From Nostocoides japonicum T1-X7 (GTDB lineage Bacteria; Actinomycetota; Actinomycetes; Actinomycetales; Dermatophilaceae), in contig NZ_HF570958.1 of the NCBI RefSeq assembly GCF_001046855.1, positions 459,136-492,597 of the forward strand: a stretch of 33,462 nt of DNA. Direction: 5' to 3'. The notes under the pieces were generated by a model. The model did not search any database. It was not told the DNA's origin and saw only the letters and a program-made list of their open reading frames with translations. This document shows, piece by piece, positions 1 through 7,548 of this stretch (position 1 is the stretch's first letter; each line of letters starts with the position of its first letter). Position numbers and translations under genes: made by a program.

Positions 1-3
1 GTC

Positions 4-106
4 GGGCCACCCGGCTCGGTGGACGTCGCCTGCCCCGCCGCTCTATCGGGTCACCCCGAAGCTCTCGCTGGGCCACCTGGCTCGGTGGTCGTCGCCTGCC
101 CCGCCG
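4..106. repeat. 37-bp imperfect direct repeat, two copies
   Basis: Positions 4-40 and 70-106 match at 35 of 37 bases and lie exactly 66 bp (22 codons) apart. The right copy encodes part of the Gly/Thr/Pro-rich C-terminal tail of the exporter ATPase on the minus strand. The left copy lies beyond its stop codon. The spacing keeps the reading frame, so the array looks like a tail-coding repeat that was interrupted or extended past the stop. Confidence 0.85.
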
Positions 107-920
107 AGGCCTGCTCGGCAGCCATCGCGAGCAGCCGCTTGCGCCGCCCCTCGGGATCGTTGCGGGCCTGGTAGGCGTCGACGACGGCCTCGGTATCGCC
201 GTCGGCGAGGATGTGACCGCTCTCGAGCCAGATCGTCCGCTCGCACGTCTCCCGGACGACGCCGAGGGAGTGGCTCACGAGGAACACCGTCCCGGCATTC
301 GAGCGCAGCTCCTTGATCCGTGCCTCGCTGCGCCGGCGGAAGGCGGCGTCCCCGGTGGCGAGCGCCTCGTCGATGAGGAGGACGTCGTGGGTCTTCGCCG
401 CCGCGATGGCGAACCGGAGCCGGGCGCTCATCCCCGACGAGTAGGTCCGCATCGGCAGGCTGATGAAGTCGCCTCGGTCGTTGATCCCCGAGAAGGCCAC
501 GATGTCCTCGTACTTCTCCTTCGCCTCGGCCCGGCTCATCCCTGCCGCGAGGCAGCCGAGGATGACATTGCGCTCGCCGGTGAGGTCGGACATGAGCGCC
601 GCGTTGACGCCGAGGAGCGACGGCTGACCGTCGGTGTAGACGGCCCCGGCCGTCGGCGGGAGGAGGCCGGCGATGGTGAGCAGCAGGGTCGACTTGCCCG
701 AGCCGTTGGAGCCGATGAGACCGATCGCCTCGCCGCGCCGGGCGACGAGGCTCACGCCCTTGAGCGCCTTGACCTCGCGGACCTTCGGCGCGTTCTGGCG
801 ACGCAGGATCCGGTCGAGCGCCGCGGGCGCGTTGCCCTTGCCGCCGGTCGTCCCGTGGATCTTGTAGGTGAGGTGGACGTCGTCGACGATGACCGTCGGG
901 TCGGGGAGCGTGGTGCCCAT
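51..920 (-). CDS. ABC exporter ATPase, polysaccharide/teichoic-acid type (Wzt/TagH-like)
   Basis: A 289-residue cytoplasmic ATPase that would power export of a lipid-linked surface polymer with the permease encoded just before it. Visible motifs are Walker A GSNGSGKST (about 70-78), signature SSGMSARLRF (about 161-170), Walker B LLIDEALATGD (about 181-191) and the H-loop VSHS (about 215-218). The wording around Walker B, and the stretch of about 50 residues before the core, are typical of the Wzt/TagH branch. The ATG at 920 follows the permease stop by one base (TGAcATG). A GTG at 929 is a possible earlier start overlapping the permease. The C-terminal tail is short and low in complexity, so there is no carbohydrate-binding Wzt-C domain. 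The family call is strong; the exported polymer is unknown, since no glycosyltransferase lies within the window. Confidence 0.88.
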   Translation of the reverse strand: MGTTLPDPTVIVDDVHLTYKIHGTTGGKGNAPAALDRILRRQNAPKVREVKALKGVSLVARRGEAIGLIGSNGSGKSTLLLTIAGLLPPTAGAVYTDGQPSLLGVNAALMSDLTGERNVILGCLAAGMSRAEAKEKYEDIVAFSGINDRGDFISLPMRTYSSGMSARLRFAIAAAKTHDVLLIDEALATGDAAFRRRSEARIKELRSNAGTVFLVSHSLGVVRETCERTIWLESGHILADGDTEAVVDAYQARNDPEGRRKRLLAMAAEQASAGQATTTEPGGPARASG

Positions 921-921
921 G

Positions 922-1872
922 TCAGCCACGGCCGTACTTCTCCTCTGCGCGCCAGAAGAACACGAATCCCAGGAACCCCACGACGACGGCCCAGCCGAGG
1001 GCGATGGCCCACACGTGGCGCGGGAGCTGGTCGGAGGTGAAGGTGTCGATGAGCGCGAAGCGGGCGAGGTCGATGTACACCGCGGGCGGGTTGACCTTGA
1101 GCGCGACATACACCTCGTGCGGCATCCGGCCGTGACCGGCGAGCCTGTCGATGCTCCACATGACGCCCGAGACGTACATCCACACGCGCATGACGAACGG
1201 CACGAGCGTCGCGACGTCGGGGGTTCGCGAGCCGAGCCGGGCGACGATGAGAGCCAGGCCCGTGTTGAAGACCCCCTGGAGCAGCAGCGCCGGGATCACG
1301 AGCAGCCAGCTCCATCGCGGGTACTGGCCGAAGACGAGGAGGATGACGACGAGTGCCCCCATCGCATACAGGGTCTGCTGCAGCTGTTGGAGGGTGATGG
1401 CGAGGGGCAGGCTCGCGCGGGGGAAGTGGAGCGCGCGGATGAGCCCGAGGTTGCCGGACACGGCGCGGGCGCCGGAGGACACGGCATTCGCGGTGAACGT
1501 CCAGATGAACACACCCGTCACGAGGAAGGGGACGAAGTTCGGTATGCCGCGGCTCGTCCCGAGGAGGATCCCGAAGACGAAGTAGTAGACGACGGCGTTG
1601 AGCAGCGGCGTGAGGACCTGCCAGAGCTGCCCGAGCCGGGCCTGGCTGTGCTGCGTCGTGAGCCGTGCGGAGGCGAACGCGCTGATGAACTGACGGCGCG
1701 CCCACACCTGTCGGCTGTATGCGACGAGGGACGGCCGTCTGCCGCTCACCGTGAGACCGTGGGCCGTCGCGAGGTCCCGCAGGTCGCCCGGTGCAGGAGC
1801 CGGCGGGACCGGTAGGTTGGGCAGCCCAGCGAGATCGGGGGCGGCCAGCCCTCCGGATGGCGTCTGGGTCAT
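922..1872 (-). CDS. ABC-2 type polysaccharide export permease (Wzm/TagG-like)
   Basis: A 316-residue integral membrane protein with about six hydrophobic segments, after a 60-residue cytoplasmic N-terminus rich in Pro and Ala. The stretch beginning LGQLWQVLTPLLNAVVYYFVFG is the typical opening of ABC-2 permeases of the Wzm/TagG branch, and NFVPFLVTGVFIWTFTANAV continues that pattern. Its stop codon nearly touches the ATPase start, so the two form an exporter operon. The start is the ATG at 1872. No clear ribosome binding site precedes it, so initiation may be leaderless or further downstream. The gene is divergent from a TetR regulator, with a perfect palindrome in the gap. Confidence 0.87.
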   Translation of the reverse strand: MTQTPSGGLAAPDLAGLPNLPVPPAPAPGDLRDLATAHGLTVSGRRPSLVAYSRQVWARRQFISAFASARLTTQHSQARLGQLWQVLTPLLNAVVYYFVFGILLGTSRGIPNFVPFLVTGVFIWTFTANAVSSGARAVSGNLGLIRALHFPRASLPLAITLQQLQQTLYAMGALVVILLVFGQYPRWSWLLVIPALLLQGVFNTGLALIVARLGSRTPDVATLVPFVMRVWMYVSGVMWSIDRLAGHGRMPHEVYVALKVNPPAVYIDLARFALIDTFTSDQLPRHVWAIALGWAVVVGFLGFVFFWRAEEKYGRG

Positions 1873-1904
1873 GAGGTCACACTCTCAGCAGCACGATCGT
1901 CGGA

Positions 1905-1919
1905 ACGATACCGTATCGT
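1905..1919. promoter_or_regulatory. Candidate TetR operator, 15-bp palindrome
   Basis: ACGATAC-C-GTATCGT is a perfect palindrome in the 74-bp gap between the divergent exporter permease and tetR genes. A second, shorter palindrome, ACGATCGT, sits at 1893-1900. The position and size suit a TetR dimer site controlling both directions; binding is inferred. Confidence 0.65.
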
Positions 1920-1946
1920 CGTCACGGAGGGACGTTAGATGATGAG

Positions 1947-2660
1947 GTGTCGTCGACGCAAGACGGGATGGAGGATGAGCCGGCAGTGACGAACACGGCC
2001 GCGGAACCGGGTGACGAGGGGCCGGCCGGCAGCGACTCCGACGCGCGGCGCCGACGCCCCGCGGGCGCCGCGGTGCTCCGGGAGGACGTCACGGCGGCGA
2101 TCCGGCTCGCCGTCTTCACCGAGCTGGCCGAGCTCGGCTTCGCCCGGATGTCCATCGAGGGCGTCGCCCGGCGCGCCGGCGTCGGCAAGACGGCCGTGTA
2201 CCGGCGCTGGAAGTCCAAGCTCGAGCTCGTCCTCGACGTCGTGTCCTCGGTCGCCGAGTTGGGCGTTCCCGCCCCCGACACCGGGTCGCTCGAGGGCGAC
2301 GTGCGAGCCCTGCTCGACGTCGCCGCCCGAGGCTTGACCAACCCCGTCGCCGCGACCGTCGTCCCCGACCTCGTCAGCGAGGCGGCCCGGCAGCCGGAGA
2401 TCGCGAGCGACGTCAAGGCGGTGCTCCTCGACGAGCAGCGCGGCATCGCCGCCCGCATCGTCCATGCCGCCGTGGCCCGGGGCGACCTCCCGGAGAGCAC
2501 CCGCCCGGACCGGCTCCTCGACCTCACCGTCGGTCCGCTCTACTGGCACGTCGTCGTCGTCCGGGAGCCCCTCCCCCGTGGCTACCTCGACGACCTGACC
2601 CGGGCCGCCGTCGCCGCGCTCACGGCGCTGACCGAGGGAGCCTGCCCCGGCGGCCGCTGA
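1947..2660 (+). CDS. TetR/AcrR family transcriptional regulator
   Basis: A 237-residue repressor-type protein. After about 45 polar, probably disordered residues comes the TetR helix-turn-helix, with the pattern FARMSIEGVARRAGVGKTAVYRRWKSK (about 66-93). A helical ligand-binding domain follows. It contains GDVRALLDVAARGL and ends near LTEGACPGGR. The start is uncertain. The GTG at 1947 lies 15 bases after GGAGGG, while a GTG at 1986 follows GGAGG at a more normal distance and would remove 13 residues. It is divergent from the polysaccharide exporter and shares the palindrome at 1905-1919, so control of itself and the exporter is the natural inference. The ligand is unknown. Confidence 0.85.
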   Translation: MSSTQDGMEDEPAVTNTAAEPGDEGPAGSDSDARRRRPAGAAVLREDVTAAIRLAVFTELAELGFARMSIEGVARRAGVGKTAVYRRWKSKLELVLDVVSSVAELGVPAPDTGSLEGDVRALLDVAARGLTNPVAATVVPDLVSEAARQPEIASDVKAVLLDEQRGIAARIVHAAVARGDLPESTRPDRLLDLTVGPLYWHVVVVREPLPRGYLDDLTRAAVAALTALTEGACPGGR

Positions 2661-2693
2661 CCCCGGACCCTGCGTGGTGACCGGACCGAGGAC

Positions 2694-2711
2694 ACGGCAG
2701 CGATCTGCCGT
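2694..2711. terminator. Hairpin between convergent genes
   Basis: ACGGCAG-cgat-CTGCCGT forms a 7-bp stem with a 4-base loop between the ends of tetR and the Lrp-type gene. There is no T-tract, as is common in high-GC actinobacteria. A separate 14-bp palindrome, CGACTGATCAGTCG (2712-2725), overlaps the Lrp stop codon. Confidence 0.5.
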
Positions 2712-2718
2712 CGACTGA

Positions 2719-3231
2719 TCAGTCGCGGCGGTCTCGGCGCTTGCCGCGACGCGACGAGCGCGGGAGGAGCCATGACCGTTTCGGCGTCTCGTTGAGCACG
2801 AGGAGGGTTCGGATCCCCGCGATGCCGGGAAGTCGGCGGAGGTCGTTCTCGATGAACGACCGCAGATGATCCATGTCGCTGAAGCGGGCCAGCAGGATCA
2901 TGTCCACCTCGCCGGCGAGGTCGGCCGCGAACTCCACCTCCGGCATCTCGTCGAAGGCCTCGGCGAAGGACGACCACCTCGGCCAGGCGTCGGTGGTCGC
3001 CCGGAGGAGGATCACCGCGGCGAGCGACAGGCCCGCGAGGTAGGGATTCACGCAAGCGCTCAAGCGGGCGATCACGCCGGACTCGCGCAACCGGGCGAGC
3101 CGCGCGTATGCGTTCGCACGCGAGACCGACGCGTCCCGGCTCAGCGCGCTGATCGGCGCGCGAGCGTCCGCCTGCAGGGAGCGCAGCAGGGCGAGGTCGA
3201 TCTCGTCGATCTGGACATCCGGCTCGACCAT
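2719..3231 (-). CDS. Lrp/AsnC family transcriptional regulator
   Basis: A 170-residue regulator. The N-terminal winged helix-turn-helix opens with VQIDEIDLALLRSLQADARAPISALSR and continues through VSRANAYARLARLRESGVI (about residues 35-53). The C-terminal half is an Lrp ligand-sensing domain, recognisable by VDMILLARFSDMDHLRSFIENDL and GIRTLLVLNETPKRSW. The ATG at 3231 gives the usual length for the family. Longer readings from 3306 add unrelated residues. It is divergent from HAD1 and a threonine-dehydratase-like gene. Lrp-type proteins beside amino-acid catabolic genes usually sense the amino acid and regulate the neighbour, which is my inference here. Repeats of CTATGGACG in the gap are candidate binding sites. 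Confidence 0.9.
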   Translation of the reverse strand: MVEPDVQIDEIDLALLRSLQADARAPISALSRDASVSRANAYARLARLRESGVIARLSACVNPYLAGLSLAAVILLRATTDAWPRWSSFAEAFDEMPEVEFAADLAGEVDMILLARFSDMDHLRSFIENDLRRLPGIAGIRTLLVLNETPKRSWLLPRSSRRGKRRDRRD

Positions 3232-3290
3232 CGACCGACTCCTCGGCGCTAGCGGGTACCTGGCGGGACGAGATGAGCAGCCGACCGTCC

Positions 3291-3384
3291 CTATGGACGA
3301 CATCATCCACGACGTGGGCTCTGATCACCGTTCTCGTCCAGTGATCGCGTCGACCTATGGACGATCCAAGGCCTGCGTCCATAG
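3291..3384. promoter_or_regulatory. Three CTATGGACG repeats, candidate Lrp sites
   Basis: CTATGGACG occurs at 3291-3299 and 3355-3363, and its exact reverse complement CGTCCATAG at 3376-3384. The last two form a 9-bp inverted repeat with a 12-base spacer. All three lie between the divergent Lrp-type regulator and HAD1. Repeated, partly inverted half-sites suit the multimeric binding of Lrp proteins. Confidence 0.6.
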
Positions 3385-3419
3385 CCTCCGAGACGGCCGC
3401 ATACCGACAGGAGACCGAC

Positions 3420-4088
3420 GTGACTGACACCGAGCCGAAGTTCATCACCTTCGACATGTACGGGACGCTGACCCACTTCCAGATGGCCCAGCTGACCCGT
3501 GAGCTGGTCGCCGACATCGTCCCGGCCGACCAGATGGACGAGTTCATCGACGTCTTCAGGGTCCAGCGGATCGACGAGATCCTCGGCCCCTGGAAGCCCT
3601 ACCCCGATGTCGTGCGCGACTCCCTCCGCAAGGCGCTCGAGCGGATGCGCCTGCCCTACCGAGCCGCCGACGGCGACGCGCTCGTCGATGCCGTCCCGAC
3701 GTGGGGGCCCCACCCCGACGTCCCGGATGCCCTGCGGACGCTTGCGTCGCGCTTCCCCCTCGTCATCCTCACGAACGCCGCGGACAGTCAGGTCGAGGGC
3801 AACGTCAGGCAGTTGGGCGCACCGTTCCACGCCGTCTACACCTCGGAACAGGCCGGTGCCTACAAGCCCCGGTTCCAGGCCTTCGACTACCTGCTCGAGC
3901 AGCTGGACGTCGGTCCCGGCGAGATCCTGCACGTGTCGTCCAGCCTCCGCCACGATCTGATCCCCGCGCATGATCTGCGCATCACGAACAAGGTCTATGT
4001 GAACCGCGGTTACGAGCCCAGCACGCCGTACTACGGATACCGCGAGGTCACCACGTTGACCGAGGTTCCTGCGCTGCTGGGCATCTGA
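3420..4088 (+). CDS. HAD hydrolase, haloacid dehalogenase-like (HAD1)
   Basis: A 222-residue HAD-superfamily hydrolase of the L-2-haloacid dehalogenase-like group. Motif I is FDMYGTL with nucleophile Asp12. Motif II is VILTNAAD, motif III is the Lys in YKPRFQAFDYLLEQL, and motif IV is HVSSSLRHDLIPAHDL. The GTG at 3420 was chosen because GGAG lies just upstream and the protein then begins directly before the HAD core. It is clearly paralogous to the genes at 7549 and 16781, sharing LGAPF, EQxGxYKPR, HVSS and PAHDL. The residue corresponding to the Asn of the dehalogenase SSN motif is Ser, so dehalogenation should not be assumed. The threonine-dehydratase-like gene follows after 50 bp, probably on the same transcript. 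The substrate is unknown. Confidence 0.9.
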   Translation: MTDTEPKFITFDMYGTLTHFQMAQLTRELVADIVPADQMDEFIDVFRVQRIDEILGPWKPYPDVVRDSLRKALERMRLPYRAADGDALVDAVPTWGPHPDVPDALRTLASRFPLVILTNAADSQVEGNVRQLGAPFHAVYTSEQAGAYKPRFQAFDYLLEQLDVGPGEILHVSSSLRHDLIPAHDLRITNKVYVNRGYEPSTPYYGYREVTTLTEVPALLGI

Positions 4089-4138
4089 GCTCCGTTGACA
4101 GGCAACCAGATCCGAGTCACACCTCGCGGTGCGCTGAG

Positions 4139-5095
4139 ATGACCCTGACCACCGTCGACGAGGTGGAGGCGGCGGCCGCCCGGATCCGCTCCACCTGCGT
4201 GCGCACTCCCCTGCTGGAGCTGCCGGACCCCGCCCTCGACGCGCCGCTGTGGATCAAGGCGGAGTCGTTGCAGCGGACCGGCTCGTTCAAGCTTCGCGGT
4301 GCCGCGAATGCCGTCGCGGTCTTGGACGAGGACGCGAGACGACGCGGCATCGTCACCTACTCGGCCGGGAACCACGGTCGAGCCCTGGCCCACGCCGCAC
4401 GAGCGGCCGGTGTCGCGGTCACCGTCGTGATGCCTGACACCGCACCGCCAGCGAAGATCCGTGCCACCGAGGCGTCGGGCGCCGTCGTCATGGTTCGACG
4501 ACCGGACGACATCATGACGCATGCGAGCCTCCTGGCCGACCGGGAGGACCGCACTCTCGTGCCGCCTTTCGACGACCCCCACGTCATCGCGGGGCAGGGC
4601 ACCGTGGGCCTGGAGATCCTCGATCAGCTCGGCGAGGTGGGGACGGTCGTCGTCCCCGTCGGAGGCGGGGGTCTGCTGGCCGGGCTCGCCGTCTCGCTCA
4701 AGAGCCTTCGGCCCGAGACCAGGGTGATCGGCGTGGAGCCGGAGCTCGCCGGAGACCTCGCCGAGGGGTTCGCCCTCGGGAGACGGGCGACGTGGTCGAG
4801 GGAGCTGACGACCCGCACGTTGGCGGACGGGCTGCGCGCAGCGGCGGTAGGCGAGCTCACGTGGGAGCACATCACCGCCCTCGTCGACGACGTCCTCACG
4901 GTCTCCGAGGACGCCATCGTGCGCGCCATGCGGACCCTCGCATACGAGGCGAGACTCGTCGTGGAGCCGAGCGGAGCCGTGGCGACAGCAGCCGTCCAGC
5001 ATCATCACCGCAGCCTGGGCCGCGGACCCGTCGTGGCGATCGCCTCCGGAGGGAACGTCGACCTGGAGGCTTTCGCCTCACTGTTGCGAGGGTGA
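4139..5095 (+). CDS. PLP-dependent threonine/serine dehydratase-like enzyme
   Basis: A 318-residue fold-type II PLP enzyme. The cofactor lysine is Lys51 in TGSFKLRGA. The substrate loop is YSAGNHGRALA, and the phosphate-binding glycine loop is VPVGGGGLLAG. It has catalytic-domain length only, with no C-terminal ACT-like domain, so it resembles catabolic threonine dehydratases, serine racemases and beta-hydroxyaspartate dehydratases rather than biosynthetic IlvA. Such enzymes convert beta-hydroxy amino acids to 2-oxo acids through an enamine intermediate. A RidA protein, which hydrolyses those intermediates, is encoded about 2 kb away. The start is the ATG at 4139. The gene follows HAD1 and is convergent with the SDR gene. 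The exact substrate is undecided. Confidence 0.88.
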   Translation: MTLTTVDEVEAAAARIRSTCVRTPLLELPDPALDAPLWIKAESLQRTGSFKLRGAANAVAVLDEDARRRGIVTYSAGNHGRALAHAARAAGVAVTVVMPDTAPPAKIRATEASGAVVMVRRPDDIMTHASLLADREDRTLVPPFDDPHVIAGQGTVGLEILDQLGEVGTVVVPVGGGGLLAGLAVSLKSLRPETRVIGVEPELAGDLAEGFALGRRATWSRELTTRTLADGLRAAAVGELTWEHITALVDDVLTVSEDAIVRAMRTLAYEARLVVEPSGAVATAAVQHHHRSLGRGPVVAIASGGNVDLEAFASLLRG

Positions 5096-5116
5096 GCGGC
5101 CCACGGGCGGGGCCGC
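5096..5116. terminator. Hairpin between convergent genes
   Basis: GCGGCC-N9-GGCCGC lies between the ends of the dehydratase and SDR genes. The stem is GC-only and there is no T-tract, so it is a plausible bidirectional terminator. Confidence 0.4.
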
Positions 5117-5117
5117 C

Positions 5118-5852
5118 TCACGCGGCCGTGTATCCCCCGTCCACCGGCAGGACGGCACCGGTGATGTGCGAGGCCTGGTGCGAGCTGAGGAAGACGATGG
5201 CGTATGCGACCTCCTCGGCCGTCGCCATCCGGCCCAGGGGGATCGACTCCTCGCGCATCCGGCGATAGGCGTCGGCGTCCGGAGCCCGGTTGATCGACGC
5301 CTCGATGATCGGCGTCAGCGTCAGCCCCGGTGCCACGACGTTGACGCGGATGTTCCGGGGCGCCCACTCGATCGCTGCGCCGCGAGCCAGGGCGATGACG
5401 CCACCCTTGGCGGCGGAGTACAGCGTCTCCTCCGGCTTCCCGATCATGCCGAGCCGGGAGCTCACGCACACGATCGACGCGCCGGACGCCGGTGCCAGGG
5501 GTGCCAGGTGCTTCATGGCGAGGAACGTGCTCAGCAGGTTGCCGTCGAGGACCGCTCGGGCATCCTCCAGCGACATCTCGGTCAGAGGGCTCGACCTCTG
5601 CAGGCCATGGCACAGCACGACGACGTCGACCTCGCCGAACCGCCGGGCCGCGACATCGGCGAGCCGATGGACGAAGTCCTCGTCGACGAGGTCACCCGAC
5701 AGGTACAGCTCGTCCGGGCCGACATCCGGGAGCTCCTTCCGTCGGCCGGTCAACAGCAGCTGCGCCCCCTCGGACCGGAACAGGTTGACTGTTGCCTGCC
5801 CGATCCCGCTGGACGCTCCCGTGATGACGGCCCTCATACCGTTCAACCGCAT
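5118..5852 (-). CDS. Short-chain dehydrogenase/reductase (SDR)
   Basis: A 244-residue classical SDR, with the NAD(P) Rossmann motif TGASSGIGQ near the N-terminus (about 10-18). The active site shows Ser in IVCVSSRLGM and YSAAKGG for Tyr and Lys. DGNLLSTFLAM supplies the active-site Asn helix, and the usual NNAG motif is replaced by CHGL. The C-terminus IVFLSSHQASHITGAVLPVDGGYTA is typical of the family. The ATG at 5852 is preceded by GAGGAGAGG at a good distance; an in-frame start at 5873 is less likely. It is the last gene of the HAD2 > RidA > D-threonine aldolase-like > SDR series, 33 bp after its neighbour. It probably oxidises or reduces a hydroxy or keto group of a pathway intermediate. 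Confidence 0.9.
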   Translation of the reverse strand: MRLNGMRAVITGASSGIGQATVNLFRSEGAQLLLTGRRKELPDVGPDELYLSGDLVDEDFVHRLADVAARRFGEVDVVVLCHGLQRSSPLTEMSLEDARAVLDGNLLSTFLAMKHLAPLAPASGASIVCVSSRLGMIGKPEETLYSAAKGGVIALARGAAIEWAPRNIRVNVVAPGLTLTPIIEASINRAPDADAYRRMREESIPLGRMATAEEVAYAIVFLSSHQASHITGAVLPVDGGYTAA

Positions 5853-5885
5853 GACATCAACCTCTCCTCGCACCTGTCGTCGGGT

Positions 5886-7007
5886 TCAGCGCAGCCGACC
5901 ACGCGCTGCGACCTGCCACGTCCACCATTCGGTCGCGTCGGTCCGGGCCACGACCAGCTCGTCGAAGCTGTTCACGACCGGACAGACGTGGTTCGGGAGG
6001 ACGGCGACCGCCTGCCCGACGGGCAGCCCGCCGCCGGTCGGCATCCGCAGGTATCCGTGGTACTCGTTGAGACGGAAGAGCTCCGGTCCGTCCAGCACCG
6101 CCTCGTCCACTGCCACCCGCCCATAGCCCTTGCGTGGATCTCCCTCGCGCCCAAGGGCTTTGGTCCCCACGTCCAGGATGGCCTGGCCGTGGACCTGATC
6201 GCTGACGACCGTCGAGGCGACGAAGAGGGCGACCTCGTCGGGCTCGCACGCCCCGAGCCGCACATTGTCCAGGTCGCCGAACACGTACTCCCCAGGACGC
6301 AGCTCGGTCACCGGACCGCCCGGCGAGTATGCCGCCGTCGGCGTCGAGCCGGCGCTCACGACCTCCACCGTGATACCGGCCGACACCAGACTGCGGACCG
6401 CGGCCGTCAGCGCGACGCGCTGGTCGTCCGCCGCGCGGGCGCGGGCCGCCCTGTCGGACCCGCCCTGCCCCGGGTAGGTGTACACGCCGACCGGGCGGAG
6501 ACCACGGCTGCGGGCGAGCGCGGCGAGCGCACCGGCTTCCTCCGGGCGTGTGCCGGACCTGCCTGCCCCGCAGTCGATCTCGATGACCAGCTCGATGAGG
6601 CCGACGGCGTCCTCCATTGCGCTCGCCAATCGTTGGATCGCCTCCGGCCCGTCCGCCCCGATCCGCAGCCGCACCGTCTCCGCGAGTCGACGGATCCGAG
6701 CCGGCTTGGATCCCGCCACCCACAAGGGATAGGCGATGAAGATGTCCTGGAAGCCGGCGTCGGCGAAGACCTCGGCCTCGCCCACCGTGCCCGCGGTGAT
6801 CCCCACCGCTCCGGCGTCGAGCTGCATACGTCCGATCTCGACGCACTTGTGCGTCTTGACGTGGGGGCGCAGGTCGACGCCGTGAGAGGCGGCGAACTCC
6901 TGCATCCTGGAGATGTTGCGCTCCATGACGTCCAGCAGCACGACGGGCGTCGGCAGGTCCACGTCGTCGCGGCGCAGCATGGCGAGCACTCCGTCGAACC
7001 GGCTCAC
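5886..7007 (-). CDS. D-threonine aldolase / D-serine dehydratase-like PLP enzyme
   Basis: A 373-residue fold-type III PLP enzyme with an alanine-racemase-like barrel followed by a D-serine-dehydratase-like domain. The N-terminus TPVVLLDVMERNISRM and the lysine motif RPHVKTHK (likely cofactor Lys51) are diagnostic of the D-threonine aldolase/DSD1 family. LPNHVCPVVN near the C-terminus is the family's metal-binding segment. Members cleave D-beta-hydroxy amino acids to glycine plus an aldehyde, or dehydrate D-serine or D-threo-3-hydroxyaspartate. The start is the GTG at 7007, with GGAGG 8 bases upstream. RidA lies directly upstream and the SDR directly downstream. Together with the threonine-dehydratase-like gene, it suggests the locus handles beta-hydroxy amino acids of both configurations. 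Confidence 0.9.
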   Translation of the reverse strand: MSRFDGVLAMLRRDDVDLPTPVVLLDVMERNISRMQEFAASHGVDLRPHVKTHKCVEIGRMQLDAGAVGITAGTVGEAEVFADAGFQDIFIAYPLWVAGSKPARIRRLAETVRLRIGADGPEAIQRLASAMEDAVGLIELVIEIDCGAGRSGTRPEEAGALAALARSRGLRPVGVYTYPGQGGSDRAARARAADDQRVALTAAVRSLVSAGITVEVVSAGSTPTAAYSPGGPVTELRPGEYVFGDLDNVRLGACEPDEVALFVASTVVSDQVHGQAILDVGTKALGREGDPRKGYGRVAVDEAVLDGPELFRLNEYHGYLRMPTGGGLPVGQAVAVLPNHVCPVVNSFDELVVARTDATEWWTWQVAARGRLR

Positions 7008-7041
7008 CGACGAGCCTCCTCTCCCAGCACGCCACCGAGCC

Positions 7042-7521
7042 TCACGGTGTCGGGCTCCAGGTACAGATCATCTGGATCTCGACAGGAGAGTTGCGCGGCA
7101 GGCCGGCCACCCCGATCGCCGTTCGAGCGTGCGCACCGTCCTCGCCCAGCACGTCGAGCAGCAGGCGGGTCGCGCCATCGGCCACCGTGGCATGGTCCCC
7201 GAAGTCGGGTGTGGATGCGACGAATACCAGCATCTGGACGAGGCGTAGCCGATCCAGGGAGCCGACCGCCGCCGCACCCACGGCGAGACAGTTGACGGCG
7301 GCGATCCGAGCCAACCGCTGCCCGAGAGCGATGTCGACGTCAGCACCGAGCAGCCCCCGTGCCAGGAGGTCGCCGTCGATCGTCGGGAGCTGACCCGCGA
7401 CATGGATGATCGTCCCCACCTGACGGAACTGCTCGTAGGACCCGGTGCGCGCGGCCGGAACCGCTGGGAGCTCGAATCCCTGCTCTCGCAGCCTCGTGGT
7501 CGCCGTGCCGGCGCTCGTCAT
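7042..7521 (-). CDS. ridA: RidA family enamine/imine deaminase
   Basis: A 159-residue YjgF/YER057c/UK114-fold protein. RidA proteins are small cytoplasmic trimers that hydrolyse the reactive enamine/imine intermediates released by PLP dehydratases or flavin amine oxidases. Diagnostic segments are IIHVAGQLPTIDG, VVQ-like VQMLVFVAS and the C-terminal ARTAIGVAGLPRNSPVEIQ. Arg133 in ARTAIG matches the position of the catalytic Arg of enteric RidA (Arg105). It is longer than the 128 residues usual for RidA, which points to one of the related Rid subfamilies. The ATG at 7521 has GGAGGGG upstream. It sits between HAD2 (27 bp) and the D-threonine aldolase-like gene (34 bp), an operon position that matches its likely job. 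Confidence 0.88.
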   Translation of the reverse strand: MTSAGTATTRLREQGFELPAVPAARTGSYEQFRQVGTIIHVAGQLPTIDGDLLARGLLGADVDIALGQRLARIAAVNCLAVGAAAVGSLDRLRLVQMLVFVASTPDFGDHATVADGATRLLLDVLGEDGAHARTAIGVAGLPRNSPVEIQMICTWSPTP

Positions 7522-7548
7522 CGTCCTCAGCCCCTCCGCGGGAAGTGG

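Noticed and set aside
3420..4088. Calling HAD1-3 haloacid dehalogenases
   Set aside because: The superfamily and group are clear, but the SSN motif residue differs in all three copies and nothing in the locus points to halogenated substrates.
5166..7295. A 709-codon plus-strand open frame
   Set aside because: It lies opposite the SDR, D-threonine aldolase-like and RidA genes, which all show clear motifs. Its translation is Arg/Asp-rich without any recognisable domain, as expected for antisense frames in 70% GC DNA.
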